NCBI GenBank assembly: GCA_907163375.1
Contig: CAJQUW010007832.1
Span: forward strand, 48,202 to 112,201
Direction: 5' to 3'
From: Prostheceraeus crozeri
Lineage: Eukaryota; Platyhelminthes; Polycladida; Euryleptidae
DNA: 64,000 bases
Shown here: positions 11,235-22,280 of the stretch, piece by piece
How positions within the stretch are numbered: position 1 is the stretch's first letter
Layout of the letters: every line of letters begins with the position of its first letter
Notes under the pieces: generated by a model
Databases searched by the model: none
What the model was told of the DNA's origin: nothing
Seen by the model: the letters and a program-made list of their open reading frames with translations, nothing else
Made by a program: the position numbers and the translations under genes

Positions 11235-11467
11235 AGAATGGAAATTGACTCAAGGTCGCGGCACATCCGGGGGAACTAAGTTGGGGCATGAAGAACCAAT
11301 TAAAAGCTTCGATTTGCTCATGTGACTGATTCTAACCCAATGATACAGACGTTGGCAGGTGCATCTAAGTGAAAATGCGTGCGATTTATGTGCCGTTATT
11401 GTGCATTTCATGAAGCTTAATTTCCATTCTAGAGGTTTTATTGTTCTCAATGTCAATGACCGTTCTA

Positions 11468-12847
11468 AGGTGGGTGAGGTGAATAAGGCCCACCTAACAG
11501 ACTTAGAGCTCTGCAATCTTGAATTTTTGATTAAATACTATGAATTTATATTCAAATTATCTATTTCTAGGGCAGTTGACATGTGTGAGAAGTTCATGTC
11601 GATTATTGCGAAACCTCTGGTGTACGAGCAAAAAGATGAAAAATCACCGAGTGGGCCTTATTGCCGACATATGCAGGTAATAAGGCCCACTTTTGTTTTT
11701 AATTTATGTATTAAATTTACGTAGCTTATAAGTCATTTCTAACATCTGACTATATACAATGGATTGTATTCACCTTCTGGTACGCAAATAGGTATAATAA
11801 GGTTAGATCTAATATGTTCTTGTAATTCAGAGTTAGGACTTAAGTTAAGCCCCTATGTAAAAAGAAAAACCAAAATTGTTCATTCAAATACATCGACTTT
11901 TACTGAAAAACAAATTATATTTTTAACACGAGGAAAAAACAATTACATGTATATGATGGTGAAACCTTGTATTTGGCGATGTATTTGGTATTGTATAATC
12001 TCTCTATTATATTATCAGTCAAAAGCACTGACTTTATAGGCCTACTACTGGAACAGTCAGGACAAACAAATAGGAACTTATCTTCGTCACTTCCATGACT
12101 TAAAGCAACACAATCTTTGTGTACCCAATTAGTCATCACATACTGTACACTATCTCATAGGCCAATTTAACTTTTCATCTTCCTCACAAATTTTCCAATC
12201 CCACGATTCATTGCCAGCTTGCTCATATTTTCTACAACTAAGCTTGAGCCTACTGTTTTGCTTCTTGAATAGAACAGGTGCTTGCTTAAAGCGCTTTTTA
12301 ATAGTAAAAAGTTATTTTGTAAGTAGTTGTGCTTTCTACGCACGCTTACGTTTACGTGGATATGACTTTCGTTGGATTTTTGGAGTACTGATTATACTGT
12401 GATAGGCCCGGGCCATATTACCAGCATTTTGTATGGGCCTTATTGGCTACATTGACATCGTTTTATAATCAGAGTTTTTTTGGACTTTCCCCGAACTCAA
12501 AAATAAAACTACTATATAAGGTCATAGAGAGGACACGCCAGAGATAATTTTCCACGTTGAGAGTTCATCTAAACCAATATTTTGTGACATGAAATCCTTG
12601 AACAAATGAAGAGCAAATATTAGATCAAAGAAGAGATTTGAATGTTCTTTTTTTTGAGATGCTGTAGAATCTGATCCACTGGACCAAAATCGATAAAACT
12701 TCTGACACTTATTTAAAATTAGATATATTTTCATTTCTTTTTTGTTGCGCTTAAATTCGTTAAGCAGCTTCCGAGATCTAGCAAGTGGGCCTTATTACCA
12801 GCTGGGCCTTATTACCAGCTGGGCCTTATTCACCTCACCCACCTTAG
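11468..12847. mobile_element. nested element with ~25-bp terminal inverted repeats and GGGCCTTATT repeats
   Basis: Left end AAGGTGGGTGAGGTGAATAA is exactly inverted at the right end (…TTATTCACCTCACCCACCTT). GGGCCTTATT or its complement recurs internally (11653, 11685, 12436, 12787, 12804, 12821), giving subterminal repeats. A PHD-like fragment lies within on the minus strand. No clear target duplication. Confidence 0.65.
11915..12139 (-). CDS. PHD-finger-like fragment inside nested element
   Basis: Begins MMTNWVHKDCVAL and continues DKFLFVCPDCSSSR, matching the second half of a PHD zinc finger (W-x-H-x-x-C…F-x-C-P-x-C). The first two zinc ligands are not in this frame. PHD fingers occur in transposon proteins, which fits the location; it may be a terminal exon or a remnant. 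Confidence 0.4.
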   Translation of the reverse strand: MMTNWVHKDCVALSHGSDEDKFLFVCPDCSSSRPIKSVLLTDNIIERLYNTKYIAKYKVSPSYTCNCFFLVLKI

Positions 12848-12984
12848 TCCTTTTATTTTATATAGTGTCGGATTTCTATGGTGCAGACGGATTGGAGGAT
12901 AATGCAGTAAACAATTACCTCTGACGACACTAGTGCCGTCTATCGATAGCATTGTGCGATCTTGGTGTCGTTCAGATATCTGAT

Positions 12985-13022
12985 ATGAATATGAATGAAT
13001 ATGAATATGAATATGAATATCT
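12985..13022 (+). repeat. GAATAT microsatellite
   Basis: About six imperfect GAATAT/GAAT units inside the 5.9-kb element, between the nested element and the transposase-like gene. Confidence 0.85.
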
Positions 13023-13239
13023 GCAATGATCACTTCATAAATGTATCAATTCACAAATAAACCCTTCTCGTAAATCAGACTTTCATATCACCACCATGCC
13101 ACGTCCGAGGCACACACACGAAGATAGCCGTTAGCAACTGTGTTTGCTATGTTTTGGGAAAACAAAGACTATGCGTTCTATAACTCCTACAATCCAAGAT
13201 ATAATCGAACAATACTTCGTCATGGGTGTATGATCCGAA

Positions 13240-13354
13240 TGAGACTTCCAACCGTGGTATGTAACACTTGTCGCCTGGCAATGTACTTCTTTGCCTTCGA
13301 GGTTAGTTAGTTGCGATCTTAAGCTGGCCAACATTCTGTTAGGTTTGATGTCGC
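13240..13354 (+). pseudogene. transposase-like gene, 5' part before the foldback insertion
   Basis: The last codons read SCDLKLANILLGLMS and run directly into the 8-bp duplication at 13347-13354. The frame continues at 15003 in the 3' part. Upstream coding sense is weak, so the start is not placed. Confidence 0.45.
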
Positions 13355-15002
13355 GGTTAATGATCATTTCCAAAAGAGCCAAAAATGATCCAAAAAAGCC
13401 AAAATCACAAAAGAGCCAAAAAAGCCACAGAATTCCACCGATTACCCAAAAAAGCCAAACTTAAGCTCACAACACCAGTCTACATCCACACTATCAGCTT
13501 CACTACCATAGCTATCGATGCCACTCCTCCACAGCTATTCAAATCCACAAAATCAGTCCACATTTCGATACTCAAATCCAAAAAAGCCAAAATATTCTGC
13601 GCTACTGCACCGATTACCCAAAAAAACCAAACTTAAGCTCATCACACCAGTCTACATCCATGTATTCTGCGCTACTGTACCGATTACCCAAAAAAGCCAA
13701 ACTTAAGCTCATTACATCACTTTATAGCCTTAATTTCCTGAAAGTAAAAGTATAAGTAAAAGCGATAAATTCTGGTGATGGAAAATGTCGTGTCTTTATC
13801 AAAATAGTAATAAAAAACGTCAAAAACGTCTCCATAAAAGTTCAGGATGATCAGGAAAACGAAGGTTACATATAATAGTGTGAGTTACCGAGACATGATT
13901 GAATTATCACATAACCGACCTGAAAATGAGCTATGGACTGATTTGAATAGTGTCAGTCTTCGATGTAGTTCTCCTGAGTTTTTTTTCAAGTTTTCCGTGT
14001 GTCGTCACAACGTCAACTTCGTGTCTTTATCGTGATATTACAGAGGATGTGATAATTCAGTTGCAAGTTATCTTTTTCAATAATCCTAGAATAATTGGAA
14101 TGTTCATCAGAAAATAATAAATGAATCTCTAATGTGGAAGTTTCCAAAGAGAGTACGTAGATGCTGCTCTTCATGCACATAATAAAAGGAATTTGATATA
14201 AAATCGTCTCCGTCAAAGTTAGGTCGCTCAGAAATTGAGTAGATATACGTTTAATGAAGTAAGGCTGAAAACTATTGGTCATGGACATCATTCGACTATG
14301 ATACAAACTGAGAAATCATTGATAAATCACAAATTTGGGACGCTTGAGAATACACATTTAATCATATCGAACATTTTCTCTGAAAACTGAAAGTCCTTGC
14401 TTTTTAGCTGGATATGGCATTGCTTGGTCTCGTCAGAATCCTTGCGAACAGCAGTATGGGTGCTTCTATTCTATCCCATCCCCCCACATTTTCCAATGTT
14501 TCCAATGTTACCCATCAAATCTGCTTCACTAGGAAATTCATTCTTGAAAAAGTCATTATCAAGTCTACCTTCATGACAGCAAATTCCCAGATGCTATCCA
14601 AAATGCAGAAACCACATCATCAGAAAAACTGATTTTGTGGATTTGAATTGCTGTGGAGGAGTGGCATCGATAGCTATGGTAGTGAAACTGATAGTGTGGA
14701 TGCAGACTGGTGTTGTGAGCGTAAGTTTGGCTTTTTTGGGTAATCGGTACAGTAGCGCAAAATATTTTGGCTTTTTTGGATTTGAGTATCGAAATGTGGA
14801 CTGATTTTGTGGATTTGAATAGCTGTGGAGGAGTGGCATCGATAGCTATGGTAGTGAAGCTGATAGTATGGATGTAGACTGGTGTTGTGAGCTTAAGTTT
14901 GGCTTTTTTGGGTAATCGGTGGAATTCTGTGGCTTTTTTGGCTCTTTTGTGTTTTTGGCTTTTTTGGATCATTTTTGGCTCTTTTGGAAATGATCATTAA
15001 CC
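13355..15002. mobile_element. young 1,648-bp foldback element with exact 8-bp target duplication
   Basis: GATGTCGC at 13347-13354 and 15003-15010 flanks it. Arms begin GGTTAATGATCATTTCCAAA and are nearly identical for about 280 bp (13355-13640 and 14720-15002 inverted), then diverge. The arms hold short tandem units around CCAAAAAAGCCAAACTTAAG and CCACTCCTCCACAGC. The central 0.9 kb has no known gene. Near-identity of the arms and the intact duplication point to recent insertion. Confidence 0.88.
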
Positions 15003-15759
15003 GATGTCGCACGGATCTAACCATCCCTGCACTTGGTGCGATTGCCATCGAACTTCCTTGGACCAAAGAGGCCGTCTTCGAACGTTGGGTTCCATAACTG
15101 GCAAGTTTTGGCAGTGGTTGGAACAGACTGGGCAAAATAAGTCACAGGCAAAATATTTCCAAAATGGGGTTCATTGCCCTATCTTAAAAGGCGACCCAGA
15201 AGATGAAGTGATTGACTTACTTCTTCCCCCAGAACTGCATCTGCTCATAGGTCCCGTGAATACACTATTCAAAGCTATGGAAAAGGAATGGCCTGAAGCT
15301 ATAAAATGGGCAAGATCTTGTCATGTTGAGCGTGAGGCCTTACACGGTGGATCATTTAATGGTAACTCATGTTACAAAATGATTTCTCGCGTCGATATTT
15401 TACGATCAATTTGCCCAGTCCAAGTTTTGAAGTAGGCCTACGTCCAAACATTTGAAATGTTGAAAAGAGTTGTTGAGTCTTGCTATGGACAAGAACTACA
15501 CACCGAATATCGTGATTTGATTGATAAGTTTCGTGATAGTTGCTTGGCACTTGGAATTTCTGTAACACCAAAAGTACATTGCATTTTTTACCACGTGGTC
15601 GACTTTTGCAGAAGAAAGAATGCTGGCCTTGGCAAATATAGTGAACAGGCATTCGAAGCCGTTCATTCGGACTTCAAAGCAACGTGGCTTAAAGTACAAA
15701 GTTGGAGAAGAACATCCCTTGTACTCCTCAAAGCTGCTGTGTGCAATACAAGAATATAA
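15003..15759 (+). pseudogene. transposase-like gene, 3' part (family common in invertebrate repeats)
   Basis: Reads SHGSNHPCTWCDCHR, then DLLLPPELHLLIGPVNTLF, HGGSFNGNSCYKM. After a stop at 15433 it goes on with ISVTPKVHCIFYHVVDFCRR and YSEQAFEAVHSDFKATW. The C-x-x-C-x-C finger, E-L-H-L-L-x-G-x-V-N, H-G-G-x-F-x-G-N and S-E-Q-x-x-E-x-V-H-x-D-F motifs recur in repetitive genes of many invertebrates, but I do not know the superfamily name. It is in frame with 13240-13354. One stop, at about 15433, separates the two halves. Confidence 0.55.
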
Positions 15760-16170
15760 CTCTAAGCACTTGTAGTCATATGGCATAATTTTCTTTAATC
15801 ACGTTGTTTTGGATACTACCTTTCATAGTACAAAATCGCAGAATAAAGTCTTCTGTATTAATTTGATGTTTTGAGTGCAATCAGAAATCATTGGGTTTTA
15901 AGAATGTATACACGACTCAAATAGATGCACACATAGGTTTTAGTTTGTTGAAACTCTATAAATGACTAAGAACATGAGCATTAAGCATGTATGCAGGAAT
16001 ATGCTGTACTGGCGTTCGAAAGTTATATATAACATTTTATTTCCTAATGTCATAGGATGCACATAAGTTATTTGGAAGATAATATGTTCATTACAAATAT
16101 GTTTACATTCCTTTTTATAAAATTACACTGACATTGTATAAGTACTACTTATAAATTATACGTGCCTACT

Positions 16171-16461
16171 CCTTTAATTCTTTTTAGTGCTAAGCAAGTA
16201 TTGGATGGTGTAATTGACTGTATTTTGCTGTCAATGCACTAATAATAGCCTGCACAGGTGATTACAAGGCTGGGTAGGCAATAATTCAAAATGTCATCAT
16301 AAATTCGGCCATTTTGAATTTTTGAGTAATGCAAAAAAGGACAAATTATTGCGATTTTTCTGAAAACAGATTTGAAATGCTGACACTCTAGGGATTCAGA
16401 AAATGTATCATAATAGCTTGGACAATTTTTTTTGAACTAAATCTCCATTCCAACCCACCGT
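16171..16461 (-). repeat. right terminal inverted repeat
   Basis: Reverse-complement partner of 10594-10886; outer end CCATTCCAACCCACCGT. Differences are mostly single bases, suggesting moderate age. Confidence 0.88.
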
Positions 16462-17200
16462 GTCCTCTGACCGAGGTACCTTTTCTCGAAGAATATTGAT
16501 TTTTCCATCAAACGTTTTGCACCAAACGAATCCTCTAGTGTGATAAATCCGTAAAGAAAATTCAGTTTGGTGCCAGTAAGCAATATTGATTTAAAAATAT
16601 TTTATCCGCTTTTTCGACCAGAGAATTTGAATATTCCCAAAAATTTCATGAAGATGTTGAAACCAGAAATTTTGTCAGGAATCGATGAAATTTCACAGTA
16701 TAGGAGGGATCCACATCTATGCAGAAGAAATTTTTCATTAATTAACCTTCTCAAAATCTCCAAAAACTACGAGAATGTCCTCTCACCGAGAACCTAAAAA
16801 ATCTCTGTCAGAGGACAGCGTTGAAATTGAAGATCTCGGTCTGACATCATTATGTATGCATGCGCAATATATTACATTTGGATCACTTCGTTTTACGCAT
16901 TCAAGTATTCGCCCTAATTTCCCAGTGAACCCAAATGTAGAAGCCGAACGTGTTCGACAATTCGTCCTCTGACCGAGTCCCTAAAAAATCTCGGTCAGAG
17001 GGACAACGTTGACATTGAAGACCTCTGTCAGAGGACAAGGCGGGTCACGGTCAAGGATATTATATGCAATACATTTGGTCACTTCGTTTTCGCATGCAAG
17101 TATATTCCAGTCTCATCAACCCAAATGCAGAAGCCGAAGAGTTTCCTGTTTGACATCTATCTGACCGAGATCAATTTGTCCTCTGTCCTCTGAAATTGCG
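16462..17200. repeat. tandem ~187-bp units with GTCCTCTGACCGAG palindromes
   Basis: Unit starts at 16777 (GTCCTCTCACCGAG) and 16964 (GTCCTCTGACCGAG) carry the same order: CTAAAAAATCTC, GTCAGAGGACA or variant, AACGTTGA-like, AACCCAAATG, AGAAGCCGAA. GTCCTCTGACCGAG also lies at 16462, and CTGACCGAG with GTCCTCTGTCCTCTG at 17161-17191. The motif and its complement CTCGGTCAGAGG alternate, so hairpins are possible. Confidence 0.7.
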
Positions 17201-18735
17201 AAAAGACTGTGCCTAAGTTTCGAAGTGAAGTTTAATCAACGCACTGAAAAGAATCAGAGAGGCTGGTATGAAAATTCTCCATCGAAAGGGATGACATTCG
17301 AGGACTTCGAAACAATTTATTAGACGAATATATGACGAGGTGGTGAAAAGTTCTTTTCTATTGGTAACCAAAGTTCCTCATGTTTTATATGAAGAAATGA
17401 TAAGTTTGAGTCTCACTCAGATTAAAGTTCGTCTGCGCATAAGTCTGGATTATCCCCAAAGGGAGCTGCGAAGAGCCCCTAACTGAAAAAATGCGACATC
17501 ATAGAGCTATAATTTTGCTAGTGATTGCCAAGATGAGAACGGATATGGAGTAAGGTCCCGTTTTCTGTCGATTTATGTTCTAGCTGCACTAGTACAGGAG
17601 ACATACGCCCTGAGAAAAAAAGATTCCATCCAAAATTCACGAGGCTGTTTCTCAACTGCTGGCCAAGGCAGCCTTTATTATGCCTCCGAGTAAAATGATA
17701 TATGACTACGCACGTACCTTGATTGATTAAAGGATAAGTTGATTTCCCACATTAATTAATATTCCAACTGATTGTGAATTTTCTTCATGACTCTGCACCT
17801 TCCCGCAAAGCAAGATCTGCTAGCGCGTAGATCTCCAGCACGTGTCTGAGTAATATGATGATATTCATGATACATCATGAAGTTCGCCAGAAGCCATAGC
17901 CAGAATTCTTCGCCCATATGCTGTAGAATCTTTTACAGACCATAAACGTAGGGGAGGCGGCACCATAAGGGTTTTTTAGACTTAGTTTTTGCGAAAGTTA
18001 TTCTTTTCGTCCCAGAACAATTCTTCACAAGGCAAGAGGAGCGTATCAGACAACTCTCCAAAAAATGGAGGTTTTAGAATCATCATAATAATTCTAGGAA
18101 AAAATTAGAAGCGATTTTGTAAAAAGCATAAAAAACCGGCCCAGTTAACCCCATACCACGGGGTAATACGGGCACTGACTTGGGGCCAAATGGGTTTTGC
18201 ACATTTTGACCTATTAAATGATGTTTGCCAGCGATTTTATCTCATCCTGTACATGATTGTTTCATCAAGACAAGATTGAAATGGATCATGACCGTATCGG
18301 CTGTATTGATCGCAGTAAACAAGCTTTCATTTACAAATCCTGAAAAGTCATTATTTGATTTTGCACTTAATTCATAACAAACAAACGTTGCATTGAAACG
18401 TCATTTCAATGGTGCACATATGACTCATCGGTCCAGTTCTAATACGGTATTTGCTGCAAAAGTCAATCATCAGTGATACTGTCAATCGCCACCGATAACA
18501 TACATGTAGGCTATAAAGGTTGCGAAAAACACATGTCAGGAATATTCTTGAGGCTATAAATAATAATAAATTTTTATCAGCATAACCAACTGACACTTTC
18601 GAGGGCTGCATGGCGAACTATAAACTGATGCCATATCTCAGAATCAAGTTTAGTTTTGGTAGTGAGAAGTTAAGAAAAAGAAACTATCATTTAGTTTGCT
18701 ATCTGACTTTCTAAACTAAAGTTGATAACAACAGG
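17201..18735. other. no feature recognised
   Basis: AT-rich sequence with no coding frame, terminal repeat or RNA motif that I can support. Confidence 0.5.
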
Positions 18736-18755
18736 TCTATCTATCTATCTATCTC
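18736..18755 (+). repeat. CTAT microsatellite
   Basis: Five CTAT units in a row followed by CTCTG. Confidence 0.85.
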
Positions 18756-19389
18756 TGACAAATTGCATGTTTTGACACTTATTTTGAATATGTATCTTTC
18801 CATCAAATTCTTAAAACCGTTTTGCATTGATTCATGGTTCCATTTACCTTTTTCTATACATCTCTCATAGATTCTGGGCATTTCTTTGGAAAACAAGCAT
18901 GCCAGAAATGATAATGGTTATGATAAAAACGCACTGCCCATTTTACCCCAGTGATATTTTAGGAGTTGGGCTAAAAGGGCAGCTTACGTAGACTCACATT
19001 ACACGGGTACTATCAATTGTGGGCCTAACTGAAAGTTAGATTGTTAATCTGCAATTACGATGAGGGGACAGCTTTCGTATGCCTCGAACAATCAATCTAC
19101 ACAGAATGAGAGGCTTAGCCAAAAAAGCGTCTACTTCATTGTCGCTACTTCAGCGATCAAATTTATGCATTTTTTCGTTACCTTCTTAGTGCGCGCACAC
19201 TTGTGAGCGCGTGTCTTCCTCAAATGAGCTGCCACATGCGGATAATCAATGACCATGACTGTAGTTTTCTATCATATTTGAAGTTCATTCGAGAAATGGG
19301 TCCTATGCTAGAGGCCGCAGAACTCAAATGCCCATTAGTCCCGCTCCCCTACCTATTTGCAATTTCCTGCCCACCCCAAGGATCCCATT

Positions 19390-19690
19390 AAGTGTTCTCA
19401 AAAGGGGTGCGAGTACTAAATTGCCTTGTAACAATAATGTAATAAATTTTACATTGGACAATCTGGCAACAGTCTGGGAACGAGAGTTAAATCAGTATCA
19501 TTCGGCCTTGCGTCTCAAGTATCCGGAGAAGTCTGCAGTTGCAGAACACGCTATAGAGTGGTCATGTCATAGTGTGGGATGAAGCAAAAAGATTCTGGAA
19601 ACCGAGAACAACTACCACAAAAGACTTTTCCTTGAAGCCTGACATTCAAAAAGCCGACAAACTTTAAATCGTTGTGAATCAAATGTCCAT
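19390..19690 (+). mobile_element. Penelope-like element, C-terminal GIY-YIG tail
   Basis: One frame gives ERELNQYHSALRLKYPEKSA and VAEHAIEWSCHSV; another gives NYHKRLFLEA then TLNRCES. E-H-x-x-x-x-R, K-S-A-x-A-E-H and Y-H-K-R-x-F-L-E-A are the end of the GIY-YIG domain of Penelope-like elements. The reverse transcriptase is absent and the piece is broken. A hammerhead-like motif follows 170 bp downstream on the same strand. Confidence 0.65.
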
Positions 19691-19856
19691 TCTGTATGTA
19701 TAATAATTTGTAACTGTCTGATTTTATTCTCTTCAATTGTTGATTAATGTCGTATTGTCTTAATTCTTCTCTTATTGTTAATTATCGACTTTAACTATCA
19801 AATTGTCTGGTGAATGATTGATGTTCAGATCATTTAGAGATATCGATGTCAGTCTC

Positions 19857-19898
19857 TGCCCTAATGACGCGATCCGAAGTGGTCGTGAAATATCGGCA
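19857..19898 (+). ncRNA. hammerhead-ribozyme-like motif downstream of the Penelope-like tail
   Basis: TGCC, CTAATGA, CGCGATCCGAAGTGGTCGT, GAA, ATAT, C, GGCA. Stem I TGCC/GGCA is 4 bp and perfect. Stem II pairs CGA and CC with GG and TCG around one bulge. Stem III is self-complementary ATAT, and C17 is at 19894. The core reads CTAATGA instead of CTGATGA, one change at an essential G, so this copy should be inactive. Confidence 0.55.
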
Positions 19899-20123
19899 CT
19901 GTACAAGGTGCGCCATAAATAATGTGACTAAATTAGCATAACTTTTTAATTATCCAATAGAAATTGACAAGTCTCATTTTGAAGCCAATGCACATCATTA
20001 TTACCATGGCAATGATTACATTTGATGATGAGAGTAGTATACTGTACACGTAAAGCAGAAGAACTTGAAAGCCAAGAAACTATAATGAAAAGAACAACGA
20101 CTGGATGGAAAAGCTTGCCTACT

Positions 20124-21665
20124 TCCAATTCTTCACATAAACGATAATCATCATGGCGAAGTCTTTCTGTTACACATGATCAGCATCAATTGGATGGTGA
20201 ATCCATTGATGTAGAATCCCCTTTCTATATCAATGGGTGAATCATGCCTTGCATGCAACGGAACTCCAGAAATTTCGTATTTTCCTGCTTTATTTCTTCC
20301 AAAGTCTCCACGTTTCTTCCAAGTTAAATCCCAAAACATTTTCCTTTACTTCTTCCAGTTCTTCACTTACATGATAGGCCTAATCATCATGGCCAAGTCT
20401 TTCACCACGTATGCAAATGACCAAACAACTTTCATTTCAATCATGCAGTAATGAATATTTGTAGGTAAGGGATCGATGTGTTGAATCAAGTATTTTTAGG
20501 GAAGACATCATTCATATGAGAACCAAAGCAAGATCATGTGACTTTCGTTAGAAATCAATGCAACTTGCATATCCTTGAGCTATCTGCAAGATTGAATTTC
20601 AAATTTAGAATGAAACGTATAACTGCAGCCCTGTGGGAAAGAATCTTGCTAAAGGCTGGCGGATGTCAGCTATAGAATATCATGCTACAGTTCAGTCATA
20701 TTTGTGGCATATTCGCTGGTGACAATTCGTGAATATGCGCTATGCCACCTTTTACTTTTGACTTTCTCTTATCTACTGCCGATCGAGGCTCTATTGTCTC
20801 GCTCACCTCCTTGCCATTGCCCACACGTGGCTAATTTATCTAGCAAGTAAGTGCAGACTACCTTTGAAAATGATGAGAAATCTGAGAATCTATTTATATC
20901 ATTTTTACATAACATCTCTTGACATTTAATAATTTGCAACAATAACAAATATTTGAATGATTTCATAGTATTTACTAAGACATTCATGGAAGATAAGTTT
21001 AAGCTTTCATGAATTAAAAAAAGATCCCTTTTTAACAGATCAGACTGAGTGTACAATTTATTTTCACATAAAGGTAGTATACGAACATTACTACTTACTG
21101 CTAATTAGTTGCTACAACATTTATTATTTCACCGGTTGGTGAAAAATCATCTCAAATTAGTTAACAAATATCTATCAACTCACTCGCCACCTAACGCTTT
21201 TGGATTTTAGAAGCATTTCTAAAAAAATATAGGCGACTTTCACATCTTGCGATGATTTTGCTGCAAAATTGAGCAAAAATAGGTTTAGCCGCAAAAACGC
21301 TAACTCACTAGATAATCTCTTGATATTAGCGAGTAACGTTCCCACAGGGTGGCGGGCCTATAGCTCGAAATCTTTGTTCAGTTTTGTCATTGAATAATGT
21401 ATAAGAAAAGAGAAAAAGAGTTCATCAAACAATGCGTAGAATGCCGGCACCACTTGCATCTGCACTCGACCCTTTAGTAAATTGCTAAAGAGGCAAAGAT
21501 ATCAATGAAGAGCTTAATGGTCAATCATGAACAACAATGGTCAAAAGAAAGTTTGACGACATATTTCTAAATGAATATGTTTGGGGTTTAAATTGGAAGG
21601 AAACTTTGAAAGAAATGAAGCAGGAAAATACGAAATTTCTGGGGTTCCGTTGCATGCAAGGTGTG
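20124..21665. repeat. diverged direct and inverted duplications
   Basis: 20251-20310 (CTTGCATGCAACGGAACTCC onward) is repeated inverted at 21600-21663. TTCTTCACATAAACGATAAT near 20130 resembles TTCTTCACTTACATGATAGG near 20358 in direct orientation, both followed by ATCATCATGGC. Read on opposite strands, the inverted copies encode the same peptide AGKYEISGVPLHAR. Confidence 0.65.
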
Positions 21666-22280
21666 ATTGCTGATCCAGTCACCAATTGATGATCAAACTC
21701 ATTATTGTGACAGCTTGATATGTTGGGCAATGATGTTGATGAAAAAAGCTAGGATTCTTGAGTTTTACAGATTTATCTGATTACAAATAATTCGGTAATG
21801 CCTATATGACGCGTACCGGTATACGCAATAATGATGTAGGCCTATATGCATCCTTACATTATATATGCATGATTAATTACTTTGAAGCCGATCGATACGT
21901 TTTGGGACCGTTGGGGTTGAAGACAAAAGTTATAAAAAATTGGAGAACCTGTAGCACTGTAATTTTTTGCTTGCATGAATTTTCATTGCGCAGCACGCGT
22001 AGAGGCTCGATCGTTCTTCCAAAAAATTTGCACCAAAAAAATTCCCTGAATTTTCTATAAACCGTAAACACGCTGCAAATCAAATTAGTTGTCCCTCTAG
22101 TGATCGCTACACACAGTGATGTAACCGGTCCGATACTTTCCAAATCAAACTAGAGATAAGGATTCTGGCGACCGGTTGCAGATAAGATGGTGACCAAAAT
22201 TATTTAATCAAATGCGTTTCACTATCGGCACTATTTAAGTCGATTCACATCTGTCCACAGATGAATAAGAGATTTCAGAC

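Larger units (their letters stand above)
10594..16461. mobile_element. 5.9-kb DNA transposon with ~290-bp terminal inverted repeats
   Basis: 10594-10886 is repeated in inverted orientation at 16171-16461 with only scattered differences, starting ACGGTGGGTTGGAATGGAGA and its complement. GTCCTC (or TGTCCTCA/TGTCCTCT) flanks both ends, a likely target duplication of 6-8 bp. Inside are a transposase-like gene (from about 13240, continuing 15003-15759), a nested foldback element and a second nested element. Long repeats with an about 8-bp duplication would fit MULE-like or KDZ-like superfamilies, but I cannot assign one. Confidence 0.75.
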
